Origin: Acidimicrobiia bacterium
Lineage (GTDB): Bacteria; Actinomycetota; Acidimicrobiia; Spongiisociales; SHLN01
DNA length: 11,702 nucleotides
Direction: 5' to 3'
Assembly: GCA_004283105.1 (NCBI GenBank)
Contig: SHLN01000057.1
Coordinates: 1 to 11,702 of the forward strand
In this document: one piece after another, positions 1 to 5,583 of the stretch
How the letters are laid out: the number at the start of each line of letters is the position of its first letter
Numbering within the stretch: position 1 is the stretch's first letter
Program-made: the position numbers and the translations under genes
The notes under the pieces: model-generated
The model's database searches: none
Told to the model about the DNA's origin: nothing
What the model saw: only the letters and a program-made list of their open reading frames with translations

Positions 1-2
1 CC

Positions 3-125
3 ACGGTCCCGACGACAACGACAACAACAACGACCACCGTGCCATCCACGACGACTACGACGACCGTTCCGACGACGACCACCACGACGACGGTCCCGTC
101 CACCACAACCACGACAATCCCCACG
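3..125 (+). repeat. ACG/ACC-rich low-complexity tract encoding TTTTTVP repeats
   Basis: An imperfect trinucleotide tract of ACG, ACC and ACA codons, interrupted by GTC/GTG/GTT-CCG/CCA (Val-Pro), encodes the linker of the partial secreted protein. A very similar tract occurs at 10519-10617 in the PQQ dehydrogenase gene. Such tracts can expand or contract by slippage or recombination. Confidence 0.85.
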
Positions 126-443
126 CTCGGCACCATCCACATTCACAACCTGAAGGGGGATGCGAAGGGCGACGACGACGAGCCTTACGCCCGGATCGAG
201 GTGCAGGTCCGCAACGACGACGGGCGCGACCAGGAGGGCGTGGTGGTTGTCGGCCGCTTCAGTAGCGGCGACGTGCGAGTCGTTACGGGCACGACCGGCA
301 AGAGGGGCAGGGTGATCATCGAATCAGGCCCCATCGACACCGATACGGTGACCTTTACGGTCATAGACCTGACACACCCCGAGTACCGCTACGAACCCAG
401 CGACAACCGCCGCGGCCCCTCCGTTACCGTCGGGTTCGACTAG
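3..443 (+). CDS. Secreted/surface protein, 3' part (Thr-rich linker plus C-terminal beta-sandwich-like domain)
   Basis: This is a partial gene. The reading frame is open to the window edge and already inside a threonine tract, so the true start lies upstream; the internal GTG at 39 is only a threonine-linker valine codon. The visible part has two sections. First is a linker of about 41 residues made of TTTTT blocks separated by VP or IP. Then comes a domain of about 105 residues (nt 126-440) rich in alternating hydrophobic/polar strands: an HIHNL opening, an acidic GDDDE turn, an IEVQVRNDDGRD strand-turn, a GVVVVGRF strand and a VTFTVIDL strand. The layout resembles Ig-like domains found at the C-termini of secreted actinobacterial proteases and cell-wall proteins, but the family is not certain. 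Thr/Pro linkers of this kind mark exported, often glycosylated proteins. The gene converges on pckA with an 18 bp gap. The catalytic or N-terminal part is not visible, so no function can be assigned. Confidence 0.8.
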   Translation, partial: TVPTTTTTTTTTVPSTTTTTTVPTTTTTTTVPSTTTTTIPTLGTIHIHNLKGDAKGDDDEPYARIEVQVRNDDGRDQEGVVVVGRFSSGDVRVVTGTTGKRGRVIIESGPIDTDTVTFTVIDLTHPEYRYEPSDNRRGPSVTVGFD

Positions 444-461
444 CGGCTCTCAGTCTGATGC

Positions 462-2057
462 TTACCCGCGGGGACCGGACTCCAGCACGGCCGGGTCCAT
501 GTTCTCGGCGTATTGCACGAAGTTGTCCAAGAACATGCCGGCCAGCTTGCGAGCCTGCGCATCGAACGCGTCGGCATCTGCCCAGGTATCGCGGGGCGTG
601 AGGATCTCTGTCGGCACACCGGCGATCTCAGTCGGCACCGCGATTCCAAAGACCGGATCATCCCGGAACTCGGCACCATCCAGATCGCCCGCCAGGGCGG
701 CGTTGAGCATGGCCCTGGTATGGGGAATCCGGATTCTCGAGCCAACCCCGTAGGGCCCGCCCGACCATCCGGTATTGATCATCCAGACGTCCGGAGAGAA
801 CTCGTCGATCTTCTCCTTGAGCACGTCGGCGTAATAGGAGGGAGGCAACGGGAGGAACGGGGCCCCAAAACACGGCGAGAACGTCGCCTCGGGCTCCTGG
901 ATGCCGCGTTCGGTGCCGGCCAGCTTCGAGGTGTAGCCGCTCACGAAGTAGTACATGGCCTGTTCCCTCGTCAGCTTGGCGATCGGGGGCAGAACCCCGA
1001 AGGCGTCGGCCGAGAGGAACACGATGTTGGAGGCATGCCCGCCGCGCAAATGGGGTGCGATGTTCGGCAGGTGCGCGAGCGGATACGACGTCCGGGTGTT
1101 TTCCGTCTTGCTGCCGTCATCGAACTCGGGACGACGTGATTCCTCATTCACGATCACGTTTTCGAGGATCGACTCGAACAGGTTGGCGGCTTCATAGATG
1201 AGGGGTTCATCTTCGGTGCTCAGGCGGATCGTCTTGGCGTAGGAGCCGCCTTCGATGTTGAACACGCCCGACTCGCCCCAGCCGAGCTCGTCATCGCCGA
1301 TCATGAGACGGGTCGGATCGGTGGCCAGCGTCGTCTTGCCGGTGCCGGAGAGCCCGAAGATGACAGCTGTGTCACCGCGCTCCTTGCCGACCGAGCCTGA
1401 GGCGTGCATGCTGAGGGCCCCGGCTTTGGGCAGCAGATAGTTCATTACCGAGAAGACCGACTTCTTCATCTCGCCGGCGTACCGGGAGCCGCCGATGAGG
1501 AGGATCTTGCGCTCGAGGCTCACGCAAATGAACACTTCGCTGCGGGTACCGTCGGCCTCCGGATCAGCATGGAGGAATGGAGCGTGGACGACGGAGAAGT
1601 CGGCGTTGAAGAACGCCTGAACCTCATCACCCTGGCTGAAGACCCGGGGCAGGATGAACATGTTTCGCGCGAACATGGCGTGCCAGGCGCTCTCGGTGAC
1701 TACCCGGATTCCCAGGCTGTATTCCGGGTCGGCGCCGGCGTAGTTGTCCTGGACGTAGAGCTTGTCGCGGCTCGACAGGTAGGCGGCCGTCTTGGCGTAG
1801 AGAGCGTCGAAGACCTCTGGCTCCATCGGGTGGTTGACATCGCCCCACCAGATCTCGGCTTCGGTCTCGGGATAGCGAACGACGAACTTGTCCTTGGGGC
1901 TCCGTCCGGTATACGGGACCGTGTCGACGACGAGAGCACCACCGTGGGCAATGGACCCAAGACCAGCTGCCAACGTGTGCTCATACAGCACCGGTGACGG
2001 GGAGTCCCAGAAGACTTCGCCCTGCGGTTGGATGTCCAGATGATCGAGCGTTCTCAT
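462..2057 (-). CDS. pckA: Phosphoenolpyruvate carboxykinase, ATP-dependent
   Basis: Converts oxaloacetate and ATP to PEP, CO2 and ADP in the cytosol, the entry step of gluconeogenesis. It is 531 aa, full length for the ATP family. Recognisable motifs are the substrate loop GRSPKDKF (51-58), YAGEMKKS with the metal/substrate lysine region (193-200), MHASGSVG with the conserved His (H218), the P-loop GLSGTGKTT (235-243), the metal-binding IGDDE (253-257) and FNIEGGSYAKTI (266-277). I recall this last stretch as FNFEGGCYAKTI in many homologues, and the IGDDE as usually followed by His; here L258 replaces it. The ATG at 2057 is supported by AGAGGA about 10 nt upstream. It ends TAA, 18 bp from the convergent secreted-protein gene. 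It is transcribed divergently from yajQ. The well-known Actinobacteria (mycobacteria, corynebacteria) use the unrelated-sequence GTP type, so the ATP type is mildly informative about lineage. Identification is secure. Confidence 0.97.
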   Translation of the reverse strand: MRTLDHLDIQPQGEVFWDSPSPVLYEHTLAAGLGSIAHGGALVVDTVPYTGRSPKDKFVVRYPETEAEIWWGDVNHPMEPEVFDALYAKTAAYLSSRDKLYVQDNYAGADPEYSLGIRVVTESAWHAMFARNMFILPRVFSQGDEVQAFFNADFSVVHAPFLHADPEADGTRSEVFICVSLERKILLIGGSRYAGEMKKSVFSVMNYLLPKAGALSMHASGSVGKERGDTAVIFGLSGTGKTTLATDPTRLMIGDDELGWGESGVFNIEGGSYAKTIRLSTEDEPLIYEAANLFESILENVIVNEESRRPEFDDGSKTENTRTSYPLAHLPNIAPHLRGGHASNIVFLSADAFGVLPPIAKLTREQAMYYFVSGYTSKLAGTERGIQEPEATFSPCFGAPFLPLPPSYYADVLKEKIDEFSPDVWMINTGWSGGPYGVGSRIRIPHTRAMLNAALAGDLDGAEFRDDPVFGIAVPTEIAGVPTEILTPRDTWADADAFDAQARKLAGMFLDNFVQYAENMDPAVLESGPRG

Positions 2058-2111
2058 ACCTACCTCGTCCTCTTTTCGGCGATCTCAAAGGGCATTCACC
2101 CAGCGATTCGA

Positions 2112-2117
2112 AGCCTA
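2112..2117 (-). promoter_or_regulatory. Candidate -10 element of pckA (TAGGCT)
   Basis: TAGGCT on the minus strand fits the actinobacterial TANNNT -10 consensus. It would give a 5' leader of about 48 nt containing the AGAGGA ribosome-binding site. A poor -35 (CTGAAG, 2135-2140) lies 17 nt further upstream. A short GCGAT/ATCGC inverted repeat (2103-2107 and 2117-2121) overlaps it and might bind a regulator. Prediction from sequence only. Confidence 0.4.
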
Positions 2118-2168
2118 TCGCGCCCTTGTGAGAGCTTCAGGAAGGAAGAAGCACACCCGGCAACGGGG

Positions 2169-2174
2169 TAATGT
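2169..2174 (+). promoter_or_regulatory. Leaderless-type -10 element of yajQ (TAATGT)
   Basis: TAATGT matches TANNNT and ends 7 nt before the yajQ ATG at 2182, so transcription would begin at or next to the start codon. No Shine-Dalgarno sequence lies at the proper distance from 2182; the purine run AGGAAGGAAGAAG at 2139-2151 is about 30 nt too far upstream. No good -35 is visible. Confidence 0.55.
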
Positions 2175-2181
2175 GCCCTTC

Positions 2182-2667
2182 ATGCCCACCTTTGACATCG
2201 TTTCAGAAGTAGATCCACAAGAAGTGACCAACGCAGTCGACCAGGCATCGCGCGAGCTCGCCAACCGGTACGACTTTCGAGGAACTAACTCGACCATCCG
2301 AGCTGCCGACGACGAGATCGTGGTGGAATCGTCAACCGACCATCGGCTCGAAGCTGCCATCGATGTGCTCAAGGAGAAGCTGGTACGGCGCAAAGTCTCA
2401 CTCAAGGCGCTGAGCGGCGGAACACCCAAAGAGGTCGGTGGTGGTCGTTTCCAGGCAACGTTCATGCTCAATCAAGGCATCGCCCAGGACGCCGCTAAGG
2501 AGCTCTCCAAGACCGTCCGCGATTCGAAGCTGAAGGTCCAGGTGCAGATTCAGGGGAACCAGCTTCGGGTCCAGGGCAAGAAGCGCGATGACCTTCAGCA
2601 GGTCATCGCCCTCCTCAAGGGCCTCGACTACCGGCTCCCCCTGCAGTACGTGAACTTCCGCGACTGA
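2182..2667 (+). CDS. yajQ: YajQ family nucleotide-binding protein (DUF520)
   Basis: A 161-residue cytosolic protein with the family signature: N-terminal MPTFDIVSEVD, the ANRYDFRGT stretch, then DHRLEAAIDVLKEKLVRRKVS, and the C-terminal VQIQGNQLRVQGKKRDDLQ followed by the family ending, LPLQYVNFRD. Members have a duplicated ferredoxin-like fold, bind nucleotides or tRNA in vitro, and some proteobacterial relatives act as cyclic-di-GMP effectors; the role in this organism is unknown. The frame is open further upstream (2128), but the family almost always begins MP.FDIVSE and a TANNNT element sits 7 nt before 2182, so I place the start there. The LLM oxidoreductase gene begins one base after the stop codon, indicating co-transcription and probable translational coupling. 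Confidence 0.95.
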   Translation: MPTFDIVSEVDPQEVTNAVDQASRELANRYDFRGTNSTIRAADDEIVVESSTDHRLEAAIDVLKEKLVRRKVSLKALSGGTPKEVGGGRFQATFMLNQGIAQDAAKELSKTVRDSKLKVQVQIQGNQLRVQGKKRDDLQQVIALLKGLDYRLPLQYVNFRD

Positions 2668-2668
2668 G

Positions 2669-3601
2669 GTGGAGTTCGGTCTCCAAACGCGCGGCTCCTA
2701 TGACGACGTACTGGGGGCCGCCCGCTGGGCTGAAGCCCGGCGCCTCGCCTGCTTCGCCCTCCCCGACCACTACCTGGCAGGGCGCTCCCCCACCGGGGAC
2801 GGCTACGACACGCGATCGGCCGACATCTACCCGTACCTGGGCGGATTGAGCGTCGAGACCACCAGCCTTCAACTGGCCGCCCTCGTCTCCCCCATCACGT
2901 ACCGCCACCCTGCGGCACTCCTCAAACTCGGTTTGGCCGTCGACGAGATGAGCGCGGGGCGCTTCACCCTCGGGGTAGGCACCGGCTGGATGAAGGCCGA
3001 ACACTCGATCTTCGGGTTCCCTCTCCCGGAGTGGGCTGAACGATTCGACCGGCTGGAAGAAGCCTTCGGGTATCTACGGGCCGCACTCGGCGCCGGCGAC
3101 GATGGCTTCACCGGAAGCCACTATCGGCTCGAGCCGATCGATCATCAGCCGAAGGCTCCCACCCTTCGCCTCATGATCGGCGGATCCGGTCCGCGCCGCA
3201 CGCCGGAGCTGGCCGGCCGGTTCGCCGACGAGTTCAATATCTACTCACAGCCGGCACCGGATCTCGCCGTTCGCATCGGGCGGGCCCAAGAGGCCGCCAA
3301 CCTGGCGGGTCGGGATGCGAACTCGATCCTTCTGTCGAGCGTCTCTCCCCCGGTGATCGGCCCCGACACCGCCACCTACCGGAAGCGACTGGAGCATCTG
3401 GCGGCAGCTCGCGGAGTGGACGTCGACCGATTCGAGGAGCAGAGCCGGGCGATCGCCGTCCCGATGGGAACCCATGAGGAGGCAAGGGACACGTTCGGGC
3501 CGGTCGCCGGGGTCGGGATCACCCGCTACTACCTCCAGATCCTCGGCGGCTTCGGTCTCGACTACGCCGCCGAGGTGCTCGAGGTCCTGGGAAGCGCCTA
3601 G
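2669..3601 (+). CDS. LLM-class (F420-dependent type) oxidoreductase
   Basis: A 310-residue luciferase-like monooxygenase fold (TIM barrel). Visible family marks are FALPDHYL (29-36), the TYRHPAALLKLGLAVDEMSAGRFTLGVGTGW region (78-107), a downstream E..FGFPL segment (111-120), RFDRLEEAF (125-133) and LRLMIGGSGPRRTPELAGRFADEFN (166-190). This arrangement is typical of actinobacterial TIGR-type F420-dependent oxidoreductases, which use F420H2 or FMN on diverse substrates; the substrate here cannot be read from sequence. The start is a GTG one base after the yajQ TGA, with no separate Shine-Dalgarno sequence, so translation probably depends on ribosomes finishing yajQ. Its TAG stop overlaps the stop of the convergent DUF2277 gene within a CTAG. 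Confidence 0.88.
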   Translation: MEFGLQTRGSYDDVLGAARWAEARRLACFALPDHYLAGRSPTGDGYDTRSADIYPYLGGLSVETTSLQLAALVSPITYRHPAALLKLGLAVDEMSAGRFTLGVGTGWMKAEHSIFGFPLPEWAERFDRLEEAFGYLRAALGAGDDGFTGSHYRLEPIDHQPKAPTLRLMIGGSGPRRTPELAGRFADEFNIYSQPAPDLAVRIGRAQEAANLAGRDANSILLSSVSPPVIGPDTATYRKRLEHLAAARGVDVDRFEEQSRAIAVPMGTHEEARDTFGPVAGVGITRYYLQILGGFGLDYAAEVLEVLGSA

Positions 3602-3807
3602 ACAGAGCCTCGAACGACAAGGTCATCGAGCATCTTTCGACTCGACCGGCTGATCTCCCGAACCGCCCGGTTGAACACTTTCTCATTTGCCTGCGACGGC
3701 TTGCGGTAGCCCGAGATCTTGCGCACGAATTGGAGCGCGGCGGCTTCGATGTCCTCGTCGGAGATGAACATCTCTGGGTTCCGAAGGGTTTTGATACTTC
3801 TACACAT
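3598..3807 (-). CDS. DUF2277 family small protein
   Basis: A 69-residue protein with the hallmark DUF2277 pattern: MCRSIKTL at the N-terminus, D.E..AAALQFVRKISGYRKPSQANE (17-42) in the middle and a helical C-terminus F.RAVREISRSSRKMLDDLV. The function of the family is unknown. It is mostly helical with no signal peptide or membrane segment. It is somewhat short because relatives often have a further charged tail. The ATG at 3807 lacks a Shine-Dalgarno sequence but has TAGCCT 6 nt upstream. It lies 28 bp downstream of the SDR-like gene on the same strand, so it may be read both from its own promoter and through from that gene. Its TAG shares the CTAG tetranucleotide with the LLM gene's stop. 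Confidence 0.9.
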   Translation of the reverse strand: MCRSIKTLRNPEMFISDEDIEAAALQFVRKISGYRKPSQANEKVFNRAVREISRSSRKMLDDLVVRGSV

Positions 3808-3813
3808 CAGATC

Positions 3814-3819
3814 AGGCTA
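3814..3819 (-). promoter_or_regulatory. Leaderless-type -10 element of the DUF2277 gene (TAGCCT)
   Basis: On the minus strand TAGCCT is followed by six bases (GATCTG) and then the ATG at 3807. This spacing places the transcription start at the A of the start codon. There is no Shine-Dalgarno sequence. It lies in the 28 bp gap behind the SDR-like gene. Confidence 0.5.
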
Positions 3820-3835
3820 TTCGACCAGCGGCCGG

Positions 3836-4765
3836 TCACTTCGGCGGATTGTCCCGGTACCACGCTACCGTCGCCTCGATGGCGTCGCCGAGCGGGGTGG
3901 CTGCGATGCCGAATGTGGTCTCGAACTTCGAGCTGTCCATCCGGAACGGCTGTTCGAACTCGTAGAGCATCTCAACGAGCTCGCCGGCAGGCTTGTTGAA
4001 GAGCCCGATCATGCGGAGTATTGGCCTGGGGACGGCGGTGGTCTTGGCCGTGGTCCCGGCCGCGGCCGCGATTCGGCTCACGAGTTCGGACGCGGTAATC
4101 GGTGGCGGGCTCGGAACGTGCCACACCTGGCCGTCGGACCGTTCGTCGGTTCCCAGGACCGCCAGCGCTCTGCCAACGTCGGCGGTGTACGTATAGGTAT
4201 GCGGTACGTTCGGGTTTCCGAGCACCCGAGCGGTCTTCCCCGCCATGGCACGGCCGAACACCCGATAGTCCCCGGCCGAGGCGACGGTGCGGGGGCCGAA
4301 ATAGTCGGAGGGCCGGGCGGCAGCCACCCGGATCTGCCCGGCCTCATGGGCCCGCATGAGGCGCTGGTGCATCTCGGCTCGCAGGCGGCCCTTGCGAGTT
4401 TCCGCCGCCATCGGGTGGGTCTCGGTCAGGACATCCTCTTGCGGCACGCCATACATATAGAGGTTCTCGAGAGCGACCAGCTTGGCCCCGGCGACAGTGG
4501 CAGCCTCTATGACCGACTCCTGGAGGCCCGGGAACAGCTCCGTCCACTGGTGATAGGGCGGGTTGAGAGCGAAGTAGACAGTGGAGGCTCCAGACGCAGC
4601 CGCTTGGGCGAACGAATGGTTGCGGACATCCCCGACCCGGATATCGACCCCGTCGGGCACATCGCCCGTACCGCTGCGATTTACCGCCCGGACCGACTCC
4701 CCCCGGGCAACCAGCTCATCGATGAGGGCGGCACCCAGTGCGCCGGTCCCGAATACAACGTGCAT
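3836..4765 (-). CDS. Atypical extended-SDR / NAD(P)-binding epimerase-like protein
   Basis: A 309-residue protein with an N-terminal Rossmann fold: VVFGTGALG gives GxGxxG at 6-11, followed by VRAVNR at the end of beta-2 (R30 suggests NADP) and GDVRN at 45-49. It resembles NAD-dependent epimerase/dehydratase and NmrA-like proteins, including an ENLYMYG segment (100-106), an ARPSDYFGP loop (150-158) and an HTYTYTADVGRAL segment typical of the extended SDR C-half. The usual YxxxK catalytic pair is not evident: the region expected to carry it reads ETRKGRLRAEMH (122-133) and has no tyrosine. It may therefore be a reductase using other residues or a sensor/structural member. The start has GAGGGGG 4 nt upstream as a ribosome-binding site. 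It is the first gene of a probable two-gene unit with DUF2277. Substrate unknown. Confidence 0.82.
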   Translation of the reverse strand: MHVVFGTGALGAALIDELVARGESVRAVNRSGTGDVPDGVDIRVGDVRNHSFAQAAASGASTVYFALNPPYHQWTELFPGLQESVIEAATVAGAKLVALENLYMYGVPQEDVLTETHPMAAETRKGRLRAEMHQRLMRAHEAGQIRVAAARPSDYFGPRTVASAGDYRVFGRAMAGKTARVLGNPNVPHTYTYTADVGRALAVLGTDERSDGQVWHVPSPPPITASELVSRIAAAAGTTAKTTAVPRPILRMIGLFNKPAGELVEMLYEFEQPFRMDSSKFETTFGIAATPLGDAIEATVAWYRDNPPK

Positions 4766-4792
4766 GTGGCCCCCTCGCGCGATCGTCGATTG

Positions 4793-4798
4793 AGCCTA
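4793..4798 (-). promoter_or_regulatory. Candidate -10 element of the SDR-like gene (TAGGCT)
   Basis: TAGGCT on the minus strand fits TANNNT and leaves a leader of about 20 nt that holds the GAGGGGG ribosome-binding site. TTGGTC at 4818-4823 is a possible -35 with a long, 19 nt spacer. It faces away from the trhA-like promoter, and the two probably overlap in their upstream elements. Confidence 0.4.
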
Positions 4799-4837
4799 CG
4801 CCACACGCCAGCGCAGCGACCAAGCCTGGACTTCCGG

Positions 4838-4843
4838 TACTGT
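4838..4843 (+). promoter_or_regulatory. Candidate -10 element of the TrhA-like gene (TACTGT)
   Basis: TACTGT fits TANNNT. It overlaps the upstream-most in-frame GTG (4842), which argues for the GTG at 4854 as the start; the leader would then be about 3 nt or none. No convincing -35 is visible. Confidence 0.4.
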
Positions 4844-4853
4844 GGTACCCGTA

Positions 4854-5522
4854 GTGACTGACAGGATTCGCCTCGGCAAGATGACCAACCCCGTGCGGGG
4901 CTTCTTGCACGGGTCCGCTGCCATTGTGTCGGCCGCCGGCATGGCCCTTCTCATTACTCGATCTACCCCCGACCCGGCCAGGGTCGTGAGCGTGGTCATC
5001 TTCGGGGTCAGCATGATGGGCCTCTACACCGCCAGCGCCCTCTATCACTCCGTGCCCTGGCGCGAGACGTGGAAGAAGCGCATGCAGCGGGTCGACCACT
5101 CCATGATCTTCGTGCTGGTCGCCGGCACATATACCCCGATCGCCGTCAACGTGCTCGACGGTGCCTGGCGCTCTGTCACTCTCACCGTCATCTGGGGCGC
5201 GGCTGCCATCGGCATCATTCAGAAGATCGCCTTTCCCAAGGTCCCCGATTGGGTCTCCATCACCCTTCAGACCACGATGGGTTGGTTCGCCATCGTCCCG
5301 TTCCTCGAGCTGGTCGAGCGGCTCTCGGGCGGCGCCATCCTGCTCATGATGGCCGGCGGCTTCTCTTACACCATCGGGCTGATTTTGCTGGCCCACGAGC
5401 GGCCCCAGCTGTTTCCCCGCATCTTCTCGCACCACGAGGTCTTTCACATCCTCGTCGTGCTTGGAACTATGTTCCATTTCCTCATGATTCTGTGGTACGT
5501 GGTCCCCCACGACCGAGTCTGA
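4854..5522 (+). CDS. trhA: TrhA / hemolysin III family membrane protein (PAQR superfamily)
   Basis: A protein of about 222 residues with seven hydrophobic segments, located in the cytoplasmic membrane. Superfamily signatures, numbered from an alternative GTG at 4842, are SALYH (65-69), VDHSMIFVLVAGTYTP (84-99), the GGFSYTIGLIL helix (172-182) and HHEVFH (197-202). H69, H198 and H202 are the expected zinc ligands and D85 the accompanying acid of the PAQR hydrolase-like site. Bacterial members were named hemolysin III from a heterologous phenotype; relatives have been linked to membrane homeostasis, so no toxin role should be assumed. The frame extends to GTG 4842, but that codon lies in the likely -10 box; GTG 4854 (MTDRIRL) or ATG 4881 (MTNPVRG) are the realistic starts. 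It is divergent from the SDR-like gene. The ilvC promoter appears to overlap its stop codon. Confidence 0.9.
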   Translation: MTDRIRLGKMTNPVRGFLHGSAAIVSAAGMALLITRSTPDPARVVSVVIFGVSMMGLYTASALYHSVPWRETWKKRMQRVDHSMIFVLVAGTYTPIAVNVLDGAWRSVTLTVIWGAAAIGIIQKIAFPKVPDWVSITLQTTMGWFAIVPFLELVERLSGGAILLMMAGGFSYTIGLILLAHERPQLFPRIFSHHEVFHILVVLGTMFHFLMILWYVVPHDRV

Positions 5523-5547
5523 CTCGCAGCCTTCGCCCCGCTACGCT
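5519..5547 (+). promoter_or_regulatory. Candidate ilvC promoter (-35 CTGACT, 17 nt, -10 TACGCT)
   Basis: CTGACT (5519-5524) matches four of six positions of TTGACA, and TACGCT (5542-5547) fits TANNNT, with the ideal 17 nt between. The -35 box overlaps the TGA of the upstream trhA-like gene. Transcription from about 5554 would leave a leader of about 30 nt with a GAGAAGGAA ribosome-binding site (5568-5576). There is no room for a leader-peptide attenuator, unlike many ilv operons. Confidence 0.5.
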
Positions 5548-5583
5548 CTTGGCTTCCCAACAGGCCGAGAGAAGGAACGAGAC

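Noticed and set aside
3..125. CRISPR-like or tandem-repeat array
   Set aside because: The units are degenerate trinucleotides in frame with a protein, without spacers or a constant repeat length.
513..1139. 208-codon plus-strand frame (and the similar one at 1404-1997) antisense to pckA
   Set aside because: Both are mirror frames of an intact PEPCK and show no family motif.
2103..2121. GCGAT-N9-ATCGC inverted repeat between pckA and yajQ as an operator
   Set aside because: Five-base arms occur by chance often in GC-rich DNA. It overlaps the candidate pckA -10 but there is no further support.
3719..4861. 380-codon open frame on the plus strand antisense to the SDR-like gene
   Set aside because: Its composition (Arg, Gly, His, Pro) resembles no protein family, it covers the complement of a gene with a clear Rossmann fold, and it has no ribosome-binding site. 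It is an expected consequence of high third-position GC.
4716..5510. 264-codon minus-strand frame antisense to the TrhA-like gene
   Set aside because: It is Asp/Glu/Gly/His-rich with no recognisable motif, and the opposite strand encodes a clear seven-helix PAQR protein.
4854..5522. Toxin/virulence role suggested by the name hemolysin III
   Set aside because: The family is widespread in harmless bacteria, and the PAQR-type zinc site points to a membrane-homeostasis or hydrolase-like function.
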